Below, piece by piece: positions 10,595-20,535 of a stretch of 64,000 nt of DNA. A model generated the notes under the pieces. That model had not been told where the DNA came from. It did not search any database and saw only the letters and a list, made by a program, of their open reading frames with translations. Source of the DNA: Amblyomma americanum (Eukaryota > Arthropoda > Arachnida > Ixodida > Ixodidae); assembly GCF_052857255.1 (NCBI RefSeq), contig NC_135497.1:181073478-181137477 (forward strand), given 5' to 3'. The first letter of the stretch is position 1. Each line of letters starts with the position of its first letter. The position numbers and the translations under genes are program-made.

Positions 10595-11305
10595 TTGCAT
10601 CTGCTTCCCCCTCAGCTGAAGGGGTGCCAATCAATCTATCCCAGCAAAATTACCAATCCTAAAACCATAACAATTTTGCAGTGGAACTGCAGGTCTATGC
10701 GCAACAAGAAAACAGATCTGCAGTTACACATTCAATCGCAATCCGAAAAACCTGACGTAATAGCGATCCAAGAACCCAGAATGTCTCGACTAAGACTGCC
10801 AGGTTACCGGGCAGTTCTGCCATGTAACATCGCAGAACAACCTTTAACCACTACGATGGTACATAAAAACCTTTCCGTGGTTAACCAAGAGATGGAAAAC
10901 CTAGAGCTCGATTATATATTAATCAAAATTCTACCTAGAAAAAGAAACTCCTCTTCTCTGTTCATACTTAACGCATACAGCCACCCCAGGGCACAGGCTG
11001 GACCAGCGAAAGCCGCTATACTCAAAGCCCTACAAATCGCAGGCCAAAGTCCAACCCTAATTGTGCGCGACTTCAACGCTTAACACGTGCAATGGGGACA
11101 CGCAACAACATCAAGGAAAGGCACGGCCCTAATAGATTTTATCCAGCAAAGAGGGCTAACCCAATACACGGAACCCTTGCAACCTACCAGGATAGGCAAC
11201 AGCGTGAACACAGACACGTGCCCAGACCTCACGATAGGCAAAAATCTCCCAGACTTAAGCTGGAGCAACATCAGACAAAATCTGGGAAGTGGCCCTTATT
11301 CATAA
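10595..11305 (+). pseudogene. LINE ORF2 apurinic-type endonuclease domain, broken
   Basis: Reads ILQWNCRSMRNK and DVIAIQEPRMS, the opening motifs of the APE-type endonuclease that nicks target DNA. It then reaches LIVRDFNA, where GDFNA is usual, with Arg in place of Gly before the Asp. An in-frame TAA at 11081-11083 follows immediately. The frame continues HVQWGHATTSRKGTALIDF and stops at 11305. The following linker is in another frame (11321-11647, DSRLTHIWEARQSLEKRW). The C-terminal SDH motif of the nuclease is not intact. Inactive copy. Confidence 0.78.
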
Positions 11306-12060
11306 CGTTTAAAATCGCCATTGACAATGTCAAACCCAAACCCAGAAAAAACAATCACCGACTGGGACAAACTTAGGACGATCCACGACCAAAATCAGGA
11401 ACCGATTACAGACCTCGAACAGTGGACACAAACCCTCCTATCTGATGTGGGAAAGGCCACTAAAGAACTAGTACATGTCCTAGGCGTAAATACGATTGAC
11501 AGCCGACTTACACACATCTGGGAGGCACGGCAAAGCCTTGAAAAAAGATGGCTTAAGCAAAAATGCAACAAAAAGCTTAGAAACAGGATAGTCACACTCA
11601 CGGAAGAAATTCACCACCACTCCACAGAACTCGCGAGGCAGCAGTGAAACCATATCTGCGAAAATGTAAATGGCAATCTAGGCACGAGAGAGACGTGGAA
11701 TCTTCTGCGGCATCTCCTTGACCCGGAATCGAACAAAGCTACGACTCAAAAGGAAATCACCAAAATTCTAAACATAGACCCAAGCACGGATCAAGATAAT
11801 ATAAACACGCTACAGCAGAAGTGTTTCTGCACAACCCGAGAGACGAAGTCCCTACCCGATAATGAAGCACAACCTAACCCCATCCTGGACGCTGGCATAA
11901 CAATGGCTGAAATCAGAGCAGCCCCCCTCAAGATACGCACGACATCCATCCTGGAGAGGACGACATTAACAATAAGACACTCAGAAACCTAGACGGCGCT
12001 TCTTTCACAGCGCTCACGGACTTTGCGAACGAGTGTTGGAGGGCGGAAAACTCCCAGCGT
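11306..12060 (+). pseudogene. LINE ORF2 linker between endonuclease and RT
   Basis: Contains TDWDKLRTIHDQ, HIWEARQSLEKRW, WNLLRHLLDPES and ALTDFANECWR in several frames. This is the conserved linker leading to the RT fingers, with stops and frameshifts. It ends where the TTTA repeat tail of the inserted CR1-like LINE begins. Confidence 0.7.
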
Positions 12061-12115
12061 CTTATTTATTTATTTATTTATCACAGTACCCACAGCGCCA
12101 GTTTGGCATTACAGT

Positions 12116-12136
12116 GGGGGGGGGGGGGGGGGGGGG
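12116..12136 (+). repeat. G21 homopolymer
   Basis: Twenty-one consecutive G, lying in the 3' UTR of the CR1-like LINE (C run on the element's sense strand). Such runs can form quadruplexes and are also prone to length errors. Confidence 0.9.
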
Positions 12137-12324
12137 AGAAGTACATATATCATTGATAAACAGCAGTTTATATAGAATACATGAAAGATACAGATCAGGG
12201 CAAATCGCCGTCACAACAAAAAGAAGGAACAAAGAAGCAGAGCATAACCGTACATGTGCGAAGTGAAACAAAGCGGTTCTGTTGACGCAAGCACAAAGTA
12301 CAGAGAGAAAAAAAAAATTGCAAG

Positions 12325-13833
12325 TCATACTGCTGAAGCAAAGGCATCATTTGAAGATAGCGATACAACATCGCCGGGCAACCTGTTCCACTCACTGACC
12401 GTCTTAGGAAAAAATGACATCCTAAAAAGCTCCGTTCTGCATCTATATTCTTTAATCTTAAGTGGGTGATCGCGCCTGCCAGAAGTTTACTCCGGTGGCC
12501 TTATGTAGCTATCACGATTGAGGCCGGTTTTAGAATGATATATATTGTGCAAAAATTTTAATCTGAATGTTTTTCTACGATTTTGAAGTGTATTCCAGCC
12601 TAATGTTTCCTTTGCTTGGGATGCGCTAAAATACCGAGTATAGTTTTGAACCACGAAACGGGCTGCTAAGCTTTGTACTCTTTCTAGTTTCTTTATGTCT
12701 GTCGCAGTCCACGGGTCCCAGATAGTACAAGCATATTCCAGTATTGGTCTTATGTTAGTCTTGTAAAGCAGGTTCCTTGTTTCTAAAGGAAAGCACTTCG
12801 CATTTCTACGTAGCATAGCAAGAACTCTATACGCCTTAGCAATTATATAGTTAACATGACGGTGCCAGCATAGTTGAGGGGTCAAGTACACCCCAAGGTA
12901 TTTATATTCGCACACGGATGCAAGATTTGTCCCGTTAATGCTATATGTATATACATTTGGTGACCTTTGTCTCGTGAAGCACATCTGCACAGTTTTATCA
13001 ATATTTATACTCATGCCCCATTTACCACACCACTCTGCAACCTTGTCTAAATCCTTCTGTAGTTCATTATAATCATCGGGACCTTTCATAACGCGATACA
13101 GAACGCAGTCGTCCGCAAACAATCGGATGAAAGATGATATGCCAACGGTAATGTCATTCATGTATAACAAAAACAATAGCGGACCCAAAACTGAACCTTG
13201 AGGCACCCCCGATGTCACATCAACACCATGCGACAGCCTACCTCCAACGACTACGCGTTGTGTCCTACAATTTAAGTATTCTTTTATCCATTCAACAACC
13301 GTTTTATTTATGTTGTACCACGATAATTTTTCAAGTAGTAAAGAATGGGGCACTAGGTCAAAAGCCTTCCTGAAATCTAAAAAGATGCTATTTACACAGC
13401 CCCCTTTGTCAAGAGTGGATGCTAGGTCGTGCGTTAATTCTGTAAGCTGAGTAATACAAGAAAAACCACTTCGAAATGCGTGTTGCTGAGTGATCAACAA
13501 GGAAAACAAATTTAAGTGAGTCATGATATTGCTAAAAAGTACATGCTCAAGGATCTTGCAAGGTACGCTAGTCAAGGACACCGGTCGATAATTAAACACA
13601 GATTTTCGAGGTCCTGACTTCGGAATAGGAACAACATTGGCAATTTTCCAGTCTATAGGCAACATTCCGCATGTCAAGGATTTGGCAAAGAGCACATAAA
13701 GGTATTTAGACAACGGGCCTGCACAAGCGGAAAGCAGATAGTTCGGCAAGCCATCGGGACCGCTGGCACTAGTGGTACTTAAACGTTCAAGTTGTAGTTG
13801 AATACCCGTCCTGTCGAATACGATGTCATTCAT
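12325..13833 (-). pseudogene. CR1-like LINE ORF2, reverse transcriptase and C-terminus
   Basis: Open from 13833 to a TAA at 12487-12489. It then continues in the same frame (SGRRDHPLKI, KTVSEWNRLPGDVV) to a TGA at 12327-12325, so the first stop is a nonsense change within ORF2. RT motifs appear in order: SASGPDGLPNYLL, NYRPVSLTSVPCKILE, QHAFRSGFSC, FLDFRKAFDLVPH, SGVPQGSVLGPLLFLLYMND, the catalytic RLFADDCVLY (FADD encoded by 13119-13108), NIDKTVQMCF and YKYLGVYL. It copies the element RNA at the nicked site. Apart from the single stop this is a well-preserved RT. Confidence 0.9.
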
Positions 13834-13876
13834 TGGTTCCCCTCCGATAAGCCCGTAGTGAAATATTGAATCAGTA

Positions 13877-14122
13877 TTAGTTGCGCGCGCAGAAAAAAAC
13901 AGAACCGAAGAACGAGCTAAAACATTCTGCCTTATCTAGACTATCATGCACAATAGACCCATTGTGTTCGAGCGCAGGAATTGACACTTCGTCTTTTCTA
14001 TTCTTCTTGATAAACTGCCAGAATTCTCTAGGGTTGCTTTTTAACTTAGAATGAAAAGAAGCATAAAAAATACCTTTCGCGTGTGATATTGCGGAATTCG
14101 CCTCATTTGTGGCTTGTTGCAA
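13877..14122 (-). pseudogene. CR1-like LINE ORF2, linker
   Basis: An open stretch joining the endonuclease and RT frames. It contains ISHAKGIFYASFHSKL, then REFWQFIKKNRK and CFSSFFGSVF, typical of the segment ahead of the RT fingers. It overlaps the endonuclease frame by about 80 bases. It ends at TAG shortly before the RT frame opens. Confidence 0.75.
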
Positions 14123-15096
14123 TTGTTGCTTTTTCTGGGGTGTCGGCTTCTTTCTGTACGCCTTGTATACTTGATTTTTTTCCCCAGTGCTCTACGAACT
14201 TCCCTCGTGAACCACGGCTTACTTCTAGCCCGCCTTGCCGTCAGTACCCATGCCGGGACGAATTGGTCACGCAACTCGAAAATCTTCTTTTTAAGTAAAC
14301 ACCACAATTCGTCTACGTTAAGCGACTCTGACAATGTTTCAAATACGTCGTAATACGAGTCGAGTGCCAACGAGATTTCATCGACTTGTGCCCTTCGATA
14401 GCTGTATATCCGTCTACCTGCGCTATTAGCGACTTTAATGTACTCCAATTTCAGCTTGCACAAAACAGCGTTATGGTCACTTATGCCTGGCAAGATCAGC
14501 ACAGGTTGCGTATCCAAAGGCAAATTAGTAAAAAGTAAGTCTAACACATTGCTTCCACGAGTAGGTTGGCACACCAACTGCGATAGCGCAAATGAGTTGT
14601 ATAACTTCATCAATTCTTTTGCTGACGCACTAGACACATTAGGTATTGTTGCATTTTGCAACCAATTAATTTCGGGCAAATTAAAATCACCACCGATCAC
14701 TAAGGAGTCATAATTCCTCACTTCTACATCTTCCACTAGCTTAGTTAAAACCTGTACCTTACTGCCAGGAGGCCTGTAAAAGGAACACACCGCCAGTGAT
14801 TTTCCATTTTTCAAACGAAGTTGCACCCAGACAGCCTCAGTAGAATCAGCTGACTTGCATAACATCTGCGACTGTATATTTTGATCAACAAGAATGAATA
14901 CACCACCTCCGTGACAGTCTCTATCTTTTCTATAGCTAACGTAGTTGCTAGGAAAGACATCACAATCCCTATCGTTACCATCTAACCACGATTCAGTGCC
15001 CAAAATTACAGATGGTTTGCTCATGTCAACCAAGTTGAAAAATTCATCTGTTTTGTTTCGGAGGCTTCTGCAGTTAACGATAAGGAACGATAACAA
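14041..15096 (-). pseudogene. CR1-like LINE ORF2, APE-type endonuclease
   Basis: A 351-codon open frame beginning MLSFLIVNCRSLRNK. It has the endonuclease motifs in order: ILGTESWL (catalytic Glu), GGGVFILV, VCSFYRPPG, VIGGDFNLPEINW, VLDLLFTN and PGISDHNAVLC (SDH). All key residues look intact. The frame shifts near 14110 and the protein resumes in the overlapping 14122-13877 frame (ATNEANSAISHAKG, REFWQFIKKNRKDE). The nuclease nicks target DNA to prime reverse transcription. Any later product is broken by the frameshift. Confidence 0.88.
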
Positions 15097-15117
15097 CGCG
15101 CCTTTCTCTCGGCTTTG

Positions 15118-16001
15118 TCAAACTCGCACAACCTTCCCCATGGATTCGTCATAAACATACTTCATTTTATGCAAGTTGAGTACGTCACGCTTTACGTACC
15201 CTTTATCTGCCTCGGACTGATTTTCCTTCGCATATTCTAGAAGCATTCTTCTTTTCTTTCGCAATGGCTCACAAAAATCTTCCGAAATGGAAATTCTTGT
15301 ACCCTTCAATTTCTTAGCCGCCAGCAGAACTTTCTGTTTGTCCTTATCTGAACAAAATTTGGCAATTATAGGGCGTTGCTTGTCAGCGTTAAATTTGCCA
15401 AGTCGGTGTGCCCTTTCTATTTCCACCTCGCCGACTTGTAATACTGAAGTGCACAGATTGACAACACGCTCTTCAGATTTTCTATATGGTTCCCGCGCGT
15501 CATCTCCGTCAACGCCAAAAAAATTAAGTTACACCTCCGACTACGGTTTTTAAGATCGTCCACCTTGTGTACCAACGATGCTAAGTTAGCCTAGAAGGAA
15601 TCACAGCTCGACTTATACTCTGCAACGCTACTGCGTAATTCTTCGAACCTGTCAATAATTGCTTCAATCTTGGTCATACGCGCATTCATATTAGCCATAG
15701 CGGCCTTATTGTCTGCTTGGTACTTTTCAATAGCGGTTAGCTTCTGCTTAATTTCATTTTGGCCATTCAAGAGTTGCTGCAGTAACGTGTCACCGGGCCC
15801 AGGGTTTAGTTCAACATCGCCGCATAACAACAGCATCAGGAAGTAAAATGCAGCGCGACGAAGTAGCAAAAAGTGAGTCTTCCTTCTACGAGAAGGTCGC
15901 CTGGCCCCTGATCGCGAACATACACTCGCGAAAAGCACAGGGGGTGAAACCGGCAAGGCAAAAACGCGCTGCGTACATATATCATCTGAACCAACCTGCA
16001 T
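15118..16001 (-). pseudogene. CR1-like LINE ORF1 with N-terminal 2A recoding motif
   Basis: The likely start is the minus-strand ATG at 16001-15999. The N-terminus becomes basic (RRPSRRRK) and then hydrophobic (FLLLRRAAFYFLMLLL), followed by CGDVELNPGP. A heptad-like segment follows (QNEIKQKLTAIEKYQ, NARMTKIEAIIDRFEEL). A TAG at 15593-15591 and a one-base frameshift near 15523 interrupt the frame. The downstream part (15426-15118) contains VEIERAHRLGKF, RPIIAKF and ISISEDF, which are standard for LINE ORF1 RNA-binding proteins. 2A peptides make the ribosome skip one peptide bond between Gly and Pro, separating the N-terminus from the rest of the protein. I infer the same use here. The lesions make this copy inactive. 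Confidence 0.78.
15795..15821 (-). other. 2A ribosome-skipping motif GDVELNPGP
   Basis: Codons run minus-strand from 15821: GGC GAT GTT GAA CTA AAC CCT GGG CCC. This matches the 2A consensus D(V/I)ExNPGP at every fixed position. Skipping would occur between the Gly at 15800-15798 and the Pro at 15797-15795. The preceding residues (LMLLLC) are hydrophobic, so the released N-terminal piece could act as a signal sequence, as described for some animal 2A-bearing proteins. Confidence 0.85.
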
Positions 16002-16007
16002 GAAGAG

Positions 16008-18235
16008 CAGCAAAGACGTGAATGGCACAACCATAGTAGTGCCGGTTTTACGCCACAACAAATTCATCCCAAAACAGGACAAAAAGGTCGCGCTCGAAAA
16101 CCTCGGACCTATTTCGCTTACGCCTCGCATAGGAAAACTGATAGAGCACGTAATACTAGAGAGACTGCAGTCCCACACGCCCAGAGAGAATTTATATTCA
16201 AACACTATGGTCGGCTTTAGATCACGTTTATCAGCACAGGATACGGCGCTCAGACTAGCAAACGAAGTCCTATCTCAGGAGCAAGCAAGGAGCACAAGGG
16301 CAATTCTAGCTCTAGATTTAACCAAAGCATTTGATAGCGCCAAACACAAAGCAATCCTAGATTCTCTTTCACCATTGAATGTAGGCGAAAGAACGTTTAA
16401 CTACATCAAGGACTTTCTCTCTAATAGAACGGCTAAAATTCAAATTGGCACAATCAAATCCGACACCTTCAGTTTAGGAGACAGAGGAACGCCGCAAGGA
16501 ATCTGTCCTGTCCCCCTTCTTATCCAATATAACCCTCATCAAAATGGCTCACGAACTCGCCAAAATCCCATACCTAGAGCACTCTTTGTACGCGGACGAT
16601 ATGACCCTTTGGACCACTAAGGGGAGTATCGGCACGATACAAGGTACGCTACAACAAGCGGCAGATGTAGTAGTAGAGGAGGCACAAGCCGCTGGACTTC
16701 AGTGTTCCCCCCAAAAATCCGAAGTCCTCATCCTCCATCGAAAGCGTCAAAGAAAGGATAAAGCGCCTCAGATCAAAATCTACGCGGAACGGGCAGCCAT
16801 CCCAGAAGTGGAAACACTAAGAATATTGGGAACCAAAAAAACGGCACGCTAATTAAGAAAGTGAGAAACACCGTCAACCAAATCTCGCTTCTCATCAGAC
16901 GCATCGCGAATATAGGCGAGGAGGAGTTAAAGAAGCCGAGACCAGGAACTAATCCAAGCCTTCGTTCTTAACAGAGTCATCTACTCTATACCATACGTCA
17001 CCCTCACAGTCAGAGAAAGAGACGACCTGGATGCTGTAATCAGACAATCCTACAAAATTGCTCTCAACCTCCCCCGTCATACCCCAAATGAAAAACTACT
17101 ACAGTTAGGAATTCATAACAACTTAGCGGAAATGATGGAAGCACACCTCACCGCACAGTACGGAAGACTATCAGGCACTGAAATGGGACGTTTTATCCTA
17201 AAAAATGCAGGGATACAATATGAAGGAGTCCGTGCACACACCTAGGGAATTCTAAACCACGTGCACGAACACTTAATAGTTCATCCTCTGCCCAAAAACA
17301 TGCATCCACACTGCGATACGGACAGAAGAAAGGCTAGGGCAGAAAAACTTAACGAAATATTTTCAGTTCAGAAAGGCACTTGCATGTGGACGTAGCAGAA
17401 CATGCAGACAGAGACGCCTTTTCCCTTTCAGTTGTCGATGATTGAGGGTCTCCCCTCGCATCGGCGATAATCGATAAAACAAAATTTCCGGAGGAGGCCG
17501 AAGAAGCGGCCATAGCTTTAGCCATTAGCTCCACACTGCCAAATACATCATCAGCGACTCTAAAAGCGCAATTCGAAATTTTGCCAAAGGAAGGGCCTAC
17601 TCCGCAGCCATCAAAATATTACAAAAAACCCTCCAGATCACATTAATCTGGCTCCCCGCCCATTCGGGCCATCCTGAAAACGAGGCGGCGCAACAATTTA
17701 TCCGAGGATTCGTAATTAACCGGGAGGTTCGCTACCCCGAGTTCAGGTCGGCCAAGGAGCGAGTGACGACATAAAAGAAATTGCTACCCACTTCAAGAAA
17801 TAAAGACAAATCTTCCCAGAACCGCATAAATCTCTAAGTAAAACACAAGTCAGCTGGAGGCAGCTCCAAACAGGCACTTCCTTTAATCCGTACATGTACT
17901 CTATATGGTTCCCAGATCAGTTTAGCCCCGTCTGTTCTCTCTGTGGACACCAGAAGGCAGACACACCACACATCCTATACTCATGTAATCAAGACAAGCC
18001 GTTGAACAGTCTGCAGCTCTCTACCCAATCGCAGTGGGAGGCCGCGCTGCTGAGCTCGGACCCGGAGGTTGAACTCCGAGTCACGGAGCAGGCCGAAGAG
18101 GTCGCCGAACGACATCGTCGGTCGGCCACCTGGCGTCCGGCCTAGAAGAGGAGCCCAACGCGGGGAGGAGAACGTCACCCCAACCCGCGTCTAAGACCTC
18201 CTCTTTAATAAAGTTTGCCTCCTCCTCCTTCTACA
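16008..18235 (+). mobile_element. I-type LINE, 3' portion (RT, RNase H, zinc domain)
   Basis: Continuation of the LINE interrupted at 12060. RT fingers and palm (LDLTKAFDSAKHK, DRGTPQG) are open to 16620. The catalytic SLYADDMTLW (YADD at 16589-16600) lies in the next frame, 16544-16852. The thumb is in fragments. An RNase H region follows in several frames at 17340-17760 (ISDSKSAIRNFAKG, ITLIWLPAHSGHPENEAA). A C-terminal zinc domain at 17894-18145 reads CSLCGHQKADTPHILYSC. An AATAAA at 18208-18213 is followed by CCTCCTCCTCC. The APE-RT-RNase H order places it in the I/LOA/R1 group. Confidence 0.83.
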
Positions 18236-18418
18236 AAGCGCATTAGAAAACTTGCTGAACAGTATTTATGAATAGGTGTGCTTTAACATCCCAGCCATAT
18301 TGGAGCTTTAGTAGAGCCCCTTTCAGAGCCCATTAGAGATCTCCAGGTGGTAGAAATTATTCCAGAGCCCTTAACAACGGCTCCTCTTTCTTTGTTCTTT
18401 CACTCTCTCCTTTATCCC

Positions 18419-18420
<2 letters not shown>

Positions 18421-18495
<75 letters not shown>
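18421..18495. repeat. (AAT)25 microsatellite, expanded SINE tail
   Basis: Twenty-five uninterrupted AAT units forming the 3' tail of the inner SINE. Other SINE copies in the window have only two to five units here. Confidence 0.95.
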
Positions 18496-18800
18496 TGGTT
18501 TTTGGGGAAAGGAAATGGCGCAGTATCTGTCTCATATATCGTTGGACACCTGAACCGCGCCGTATGAGAAGGGATAAGGGAGGGAGTGAAAGAAGAAAGG
18601 AAGAAATAGGTGCCGTAGTGGAGGGCTCCGGAATAATTTCGACCACCTGGGGATCTTTAACGTGCACTGACATCGCACAGCACACGAGCGCCTTAGCGTT
18701 TTTCCTCCATAAAAACGCAGCCGCCGCGGTCGGGTTCGAACCCGGGAACTCCGGCTCAGTAGTCGAGCGCCCTAACCACTGAGCCACCGCGGCGGGTCAA
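18421..18800 (-). mobile_element. inner Ruka-like SINE with long (ATT)n tail
   Basis: A full-length minus-strand copy. The tRNA-like head at 18795-18720 has box A GTGGCTCAGTGGTTAGGG and box B GGGTTCGAACCC, followed by the common body. The 3' tail is a pure ATT repeat, seen as AAT on the plus strand. It is flanked by TTTATCCCTT on both sides, so the insertion boundaries are exact. Confidence 0.9.
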
Positions 18801-18889
18801 TTTATCCCTTCCCTTACGCCCGGTTCAGGTGTCCGCCCATATGTGAGACAGATACTGCGCCAGTTCTTTTCCCTACAAAACAATTTTCC

Positions 18890-19418
18890 ATCTTTTTTTA
18901 GATTCGACACTGAGTTGCTCGATGCGAAAGTACCAGAGGAACTTGACCCCACGAAAGCTTTTGATAATGTGAAACACGAGAGGATACTAGGAAACGTGGA
19001 TCTCTTAAATGTCGGGGAACGCACGTACGACTACATTGTCAATTTACTCTCGGGCAAGATAGTGCCCATCCAGTTTGGTGAAATTCACCCTCAAGACATG
19101 CACTGAAGCAGCATAGGCACCCCGCAGGGTTCGTCACTTTCCCCCTTCTGTTCAACGTGGTTATGATACGGCTACTTGTGAGGCTGGAGGGGATACATGG
19201 CTTGAATTTCTGCATGTACACGGACGACATCACAGTGCGGATGACCCGAAAGTACGCTACAGGGGGCCATAAATGAGGTCGAAAACTGTTTCAACCACAG
19301 GGGCTTGCAATGCTCGCCGCAGAAGTCCGAACCTCATTTTTATCGACCTCTACATCAGACACAAACTGCAACCATCCCTAACATCAAATTACAATTTCAA
19401 GGGGCGCAGATATGTAAG
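18890..19418 (+). mobile_element. I-type LINE fragment, RT palm
   Basis: Reads LDPTKAFDNVKHERILG, NVGERTYDYIVNLLSG, then SSIGTPQGSSLSPLLFNVV and FCMYTDDITVR (catalytic YADD read as YTDD) in successive frames. It is related to the 16008-16850 LINE (LTKAFDSAKHK, NVGERTFNYIKDFLS). It ends in the thumb at GAQI, exactly where the Ty3 LTR begins, so the retrotransposon truncates it. Confidence 0.78.
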
Positions 19419-19557
19419 TGTAAGTATGCGCACTGTCATGTTAACGCGTGCCCTTACGCTACGAAGTGCGCATGCTCATGTTTGCACCTTTCTTTATATA
19501 AGCAGCCCCTTGTCTGATAATAAACACTCTTTGTTCCCTGCTTCCCGACCGTTCACA
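19419..19557 (+). repeat. 5' LTR
   Basis: Starts TGTAAGTATGCGC and ends CGACCGTTCACA. It contains a TATATAAG-type promoter word and an ATAATAAACA signal before GACCGTTCACA. It aligns without gaps of note with the LTR at 23573-23711, and both are 139 bp. Confidence 0.9.
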
Positions 19558-19575
19558 TGGTGTCAGAAGTGGGGC
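19558..19575 (+). promoter_or_regulatory. primer-binding site
   Basis: TGGTGTCAGAAGTGGGG directly follows the 5' LTR. It begins TGG, complementary to the CCA end of a tRNA, as expected for the minus-strand primer site. The priming tRNA is not identified. Confidence 0.75.
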
Positions 19576-19663
19576 GGCGACGCGTTTCGCAGGCCGCATT
19601 CACCGCTGTTCTTCCCCGCCCCCTCGTCCGGCTGCACCCCTAGTACACTTCAGAGAAAGAAGT

Positions 19664-20535
19664 ATGGCGTCGACGGTTCTCCCACCGCCAAAGCCACTGG
19701 GAACTACGGGTGACGCTTACCAGAACTGGATGATCTGGAAAAGTGAGTTTCTTCTGTTTTCTACGCAACCGGACTGAGGCAGCAGTCTAAAGAAGTTCAG
19801 GCAGCAACACTTCTTGTGACAATTGGTGAAGAAGCAAGGCTAGTGTTCTACACCTTGAAATTCGCAAATGAGGACGAAAAGCAAGACCTCGATAAGCTGA
19901 TTGAAAAATTCGAGGGCCACTGCAAACAAGAGAATAATTTAACGCTCAAAGAGTTTCGTTTCGGCCCCCGAGATCAACGTGAGGGTGAATCTTTTAACGA
20001 GTGGCTAATCGATATCCGAACTCTTGCTCGCTTGCGCGAACTCGGAGAGCTAGAGGACAAACTACTGCGCGGTCGAATAATTCTAGGACTTAGAGACAAT
20101 GACCTGCAGCAGAAACTTCTGTCTGAAAATCCGTCGTATGCCAAAACAGTGGAAATATGCCGAGCAAGGGAACGAGCGAAGGAGCAAGTTAACGAGATCA
20201 GGGAGGCAGAAGTAAGCGCAACAGATGAGGCCACCGTGCATGCTGTGAAATCGAAAGTTAGCCTCGGAATCTGTCCAAACTGCTGTTTCACGGAACACGG
20301 AAGAGCAAAGTGCCCTGAGCAAGGCAAACGCTGTTACAATTGTGGCAGCCGAAACCACTTCACGCGTTGGTGTCGTCCACCAGAAGCGAGACCGAGGGGC
20401 CAAGCATGCAAGATAAAACAGGTCGAAATGGCAGAGCACGAGAGCTATTTTCTTTACACCCTGGAAATCAATGCAATTGATGGCCACGACCGCTGGTCCG
20501 CGACTGTCGACATCGCAGGTTCCACCATGCGCTAA
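19664..20535 (+). pseudogene. Ty3-type gag, broken
   Basis: ATG at 19664 opens MASTVLPPPKP. A one-base shift near 19760 moves the protein into the frame open to 20535. This contains a capsid-like segment (ESFNEWLIDIRTLARL, KLLRGRIILGLRD) and two CCHC knuckles: CPNCCFTEHGRAKC and CYNCGSRNHFTRWC. Gag packages the element RNA. The frame runs without a stop towards the protease region (WSATVDIAGS) and ends with TAA at 20533-20535. Confidence 0.82.

Larger units (their letters stand above)
9000..12060 (+). mobile_element. I-type LINE (APE-RT-RNase H), 5' portion
   Basis: A LINE with ORF1 (zinc knuckles and coiled coil) and the first part of ORF2 (endonuclease and linker). It is cut at about 12060 by another LINE on the opposite strand and resumes at about 16008. 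The continuity is clear. The last host residues before the break read CWR with GKLPAS in the next frame, and the first after it are KDVNGTTIVVP. Both belong to the finger region just ahead of the RT core. The 5' start is placed approximately at 9000, because I see no repeat boundary or TSD. Confidence 0.8.
12060..16007 (-). mobile_element. CR1-like LINE with 2A motif, nearly full length, inserted in another LINE
   Basis: On the minus strand, 5' to 3': short leader, ORF1 with hydrophobic N-terminus, 2A motif and coiled coil (about 16001-15118), ORF2 endonuclease (15096-14041), linker (14122-13877), RT (13833-12487), C-terminal tail to 12325, 3' UTR with a 21-base G/C run, and a TAAA-type repeat tail at 12064-12080. 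Length is about 3.95 kb. There are only a few lesions, and many frames are long and open, so the copy is younger than the host LINE. No clear target-site duplication is visible. The tail of simple repeats, not poly(A), fits CR1-group elements. Confidence 0.85.
18346..18880 (+). mobile_element. outer Ruka-like SINE, split by an inner SINE
   Basis: The left part (18346-18420) has CCAGGTGGTAGAAATTATTC and the pyrimidine-rich body. The right part (18801-18880) continues with CGGTTCAGGTGTCC, GAGACAGATACTGCGCCAG and CAAAACAATTTT. The two halves share the 10-base TTTATCCCTT at 18411-18420 and 18801-18810, which is the duplicated target site of the inner SINE. The tRNA head of the outer copy is missing. 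Confidence 0.82.

Noticed and set aside
12033..12266. Short gene spanning the LINE junction
   Set aside because: The frame joins the host LINE, the TTTA tail and the G run; it is a chimera of element ends.
18347..18787. Ile-rich and Tyr-rich frames
   Set aside because: Generated by the (AAT)25 repeat and SINE sequence.
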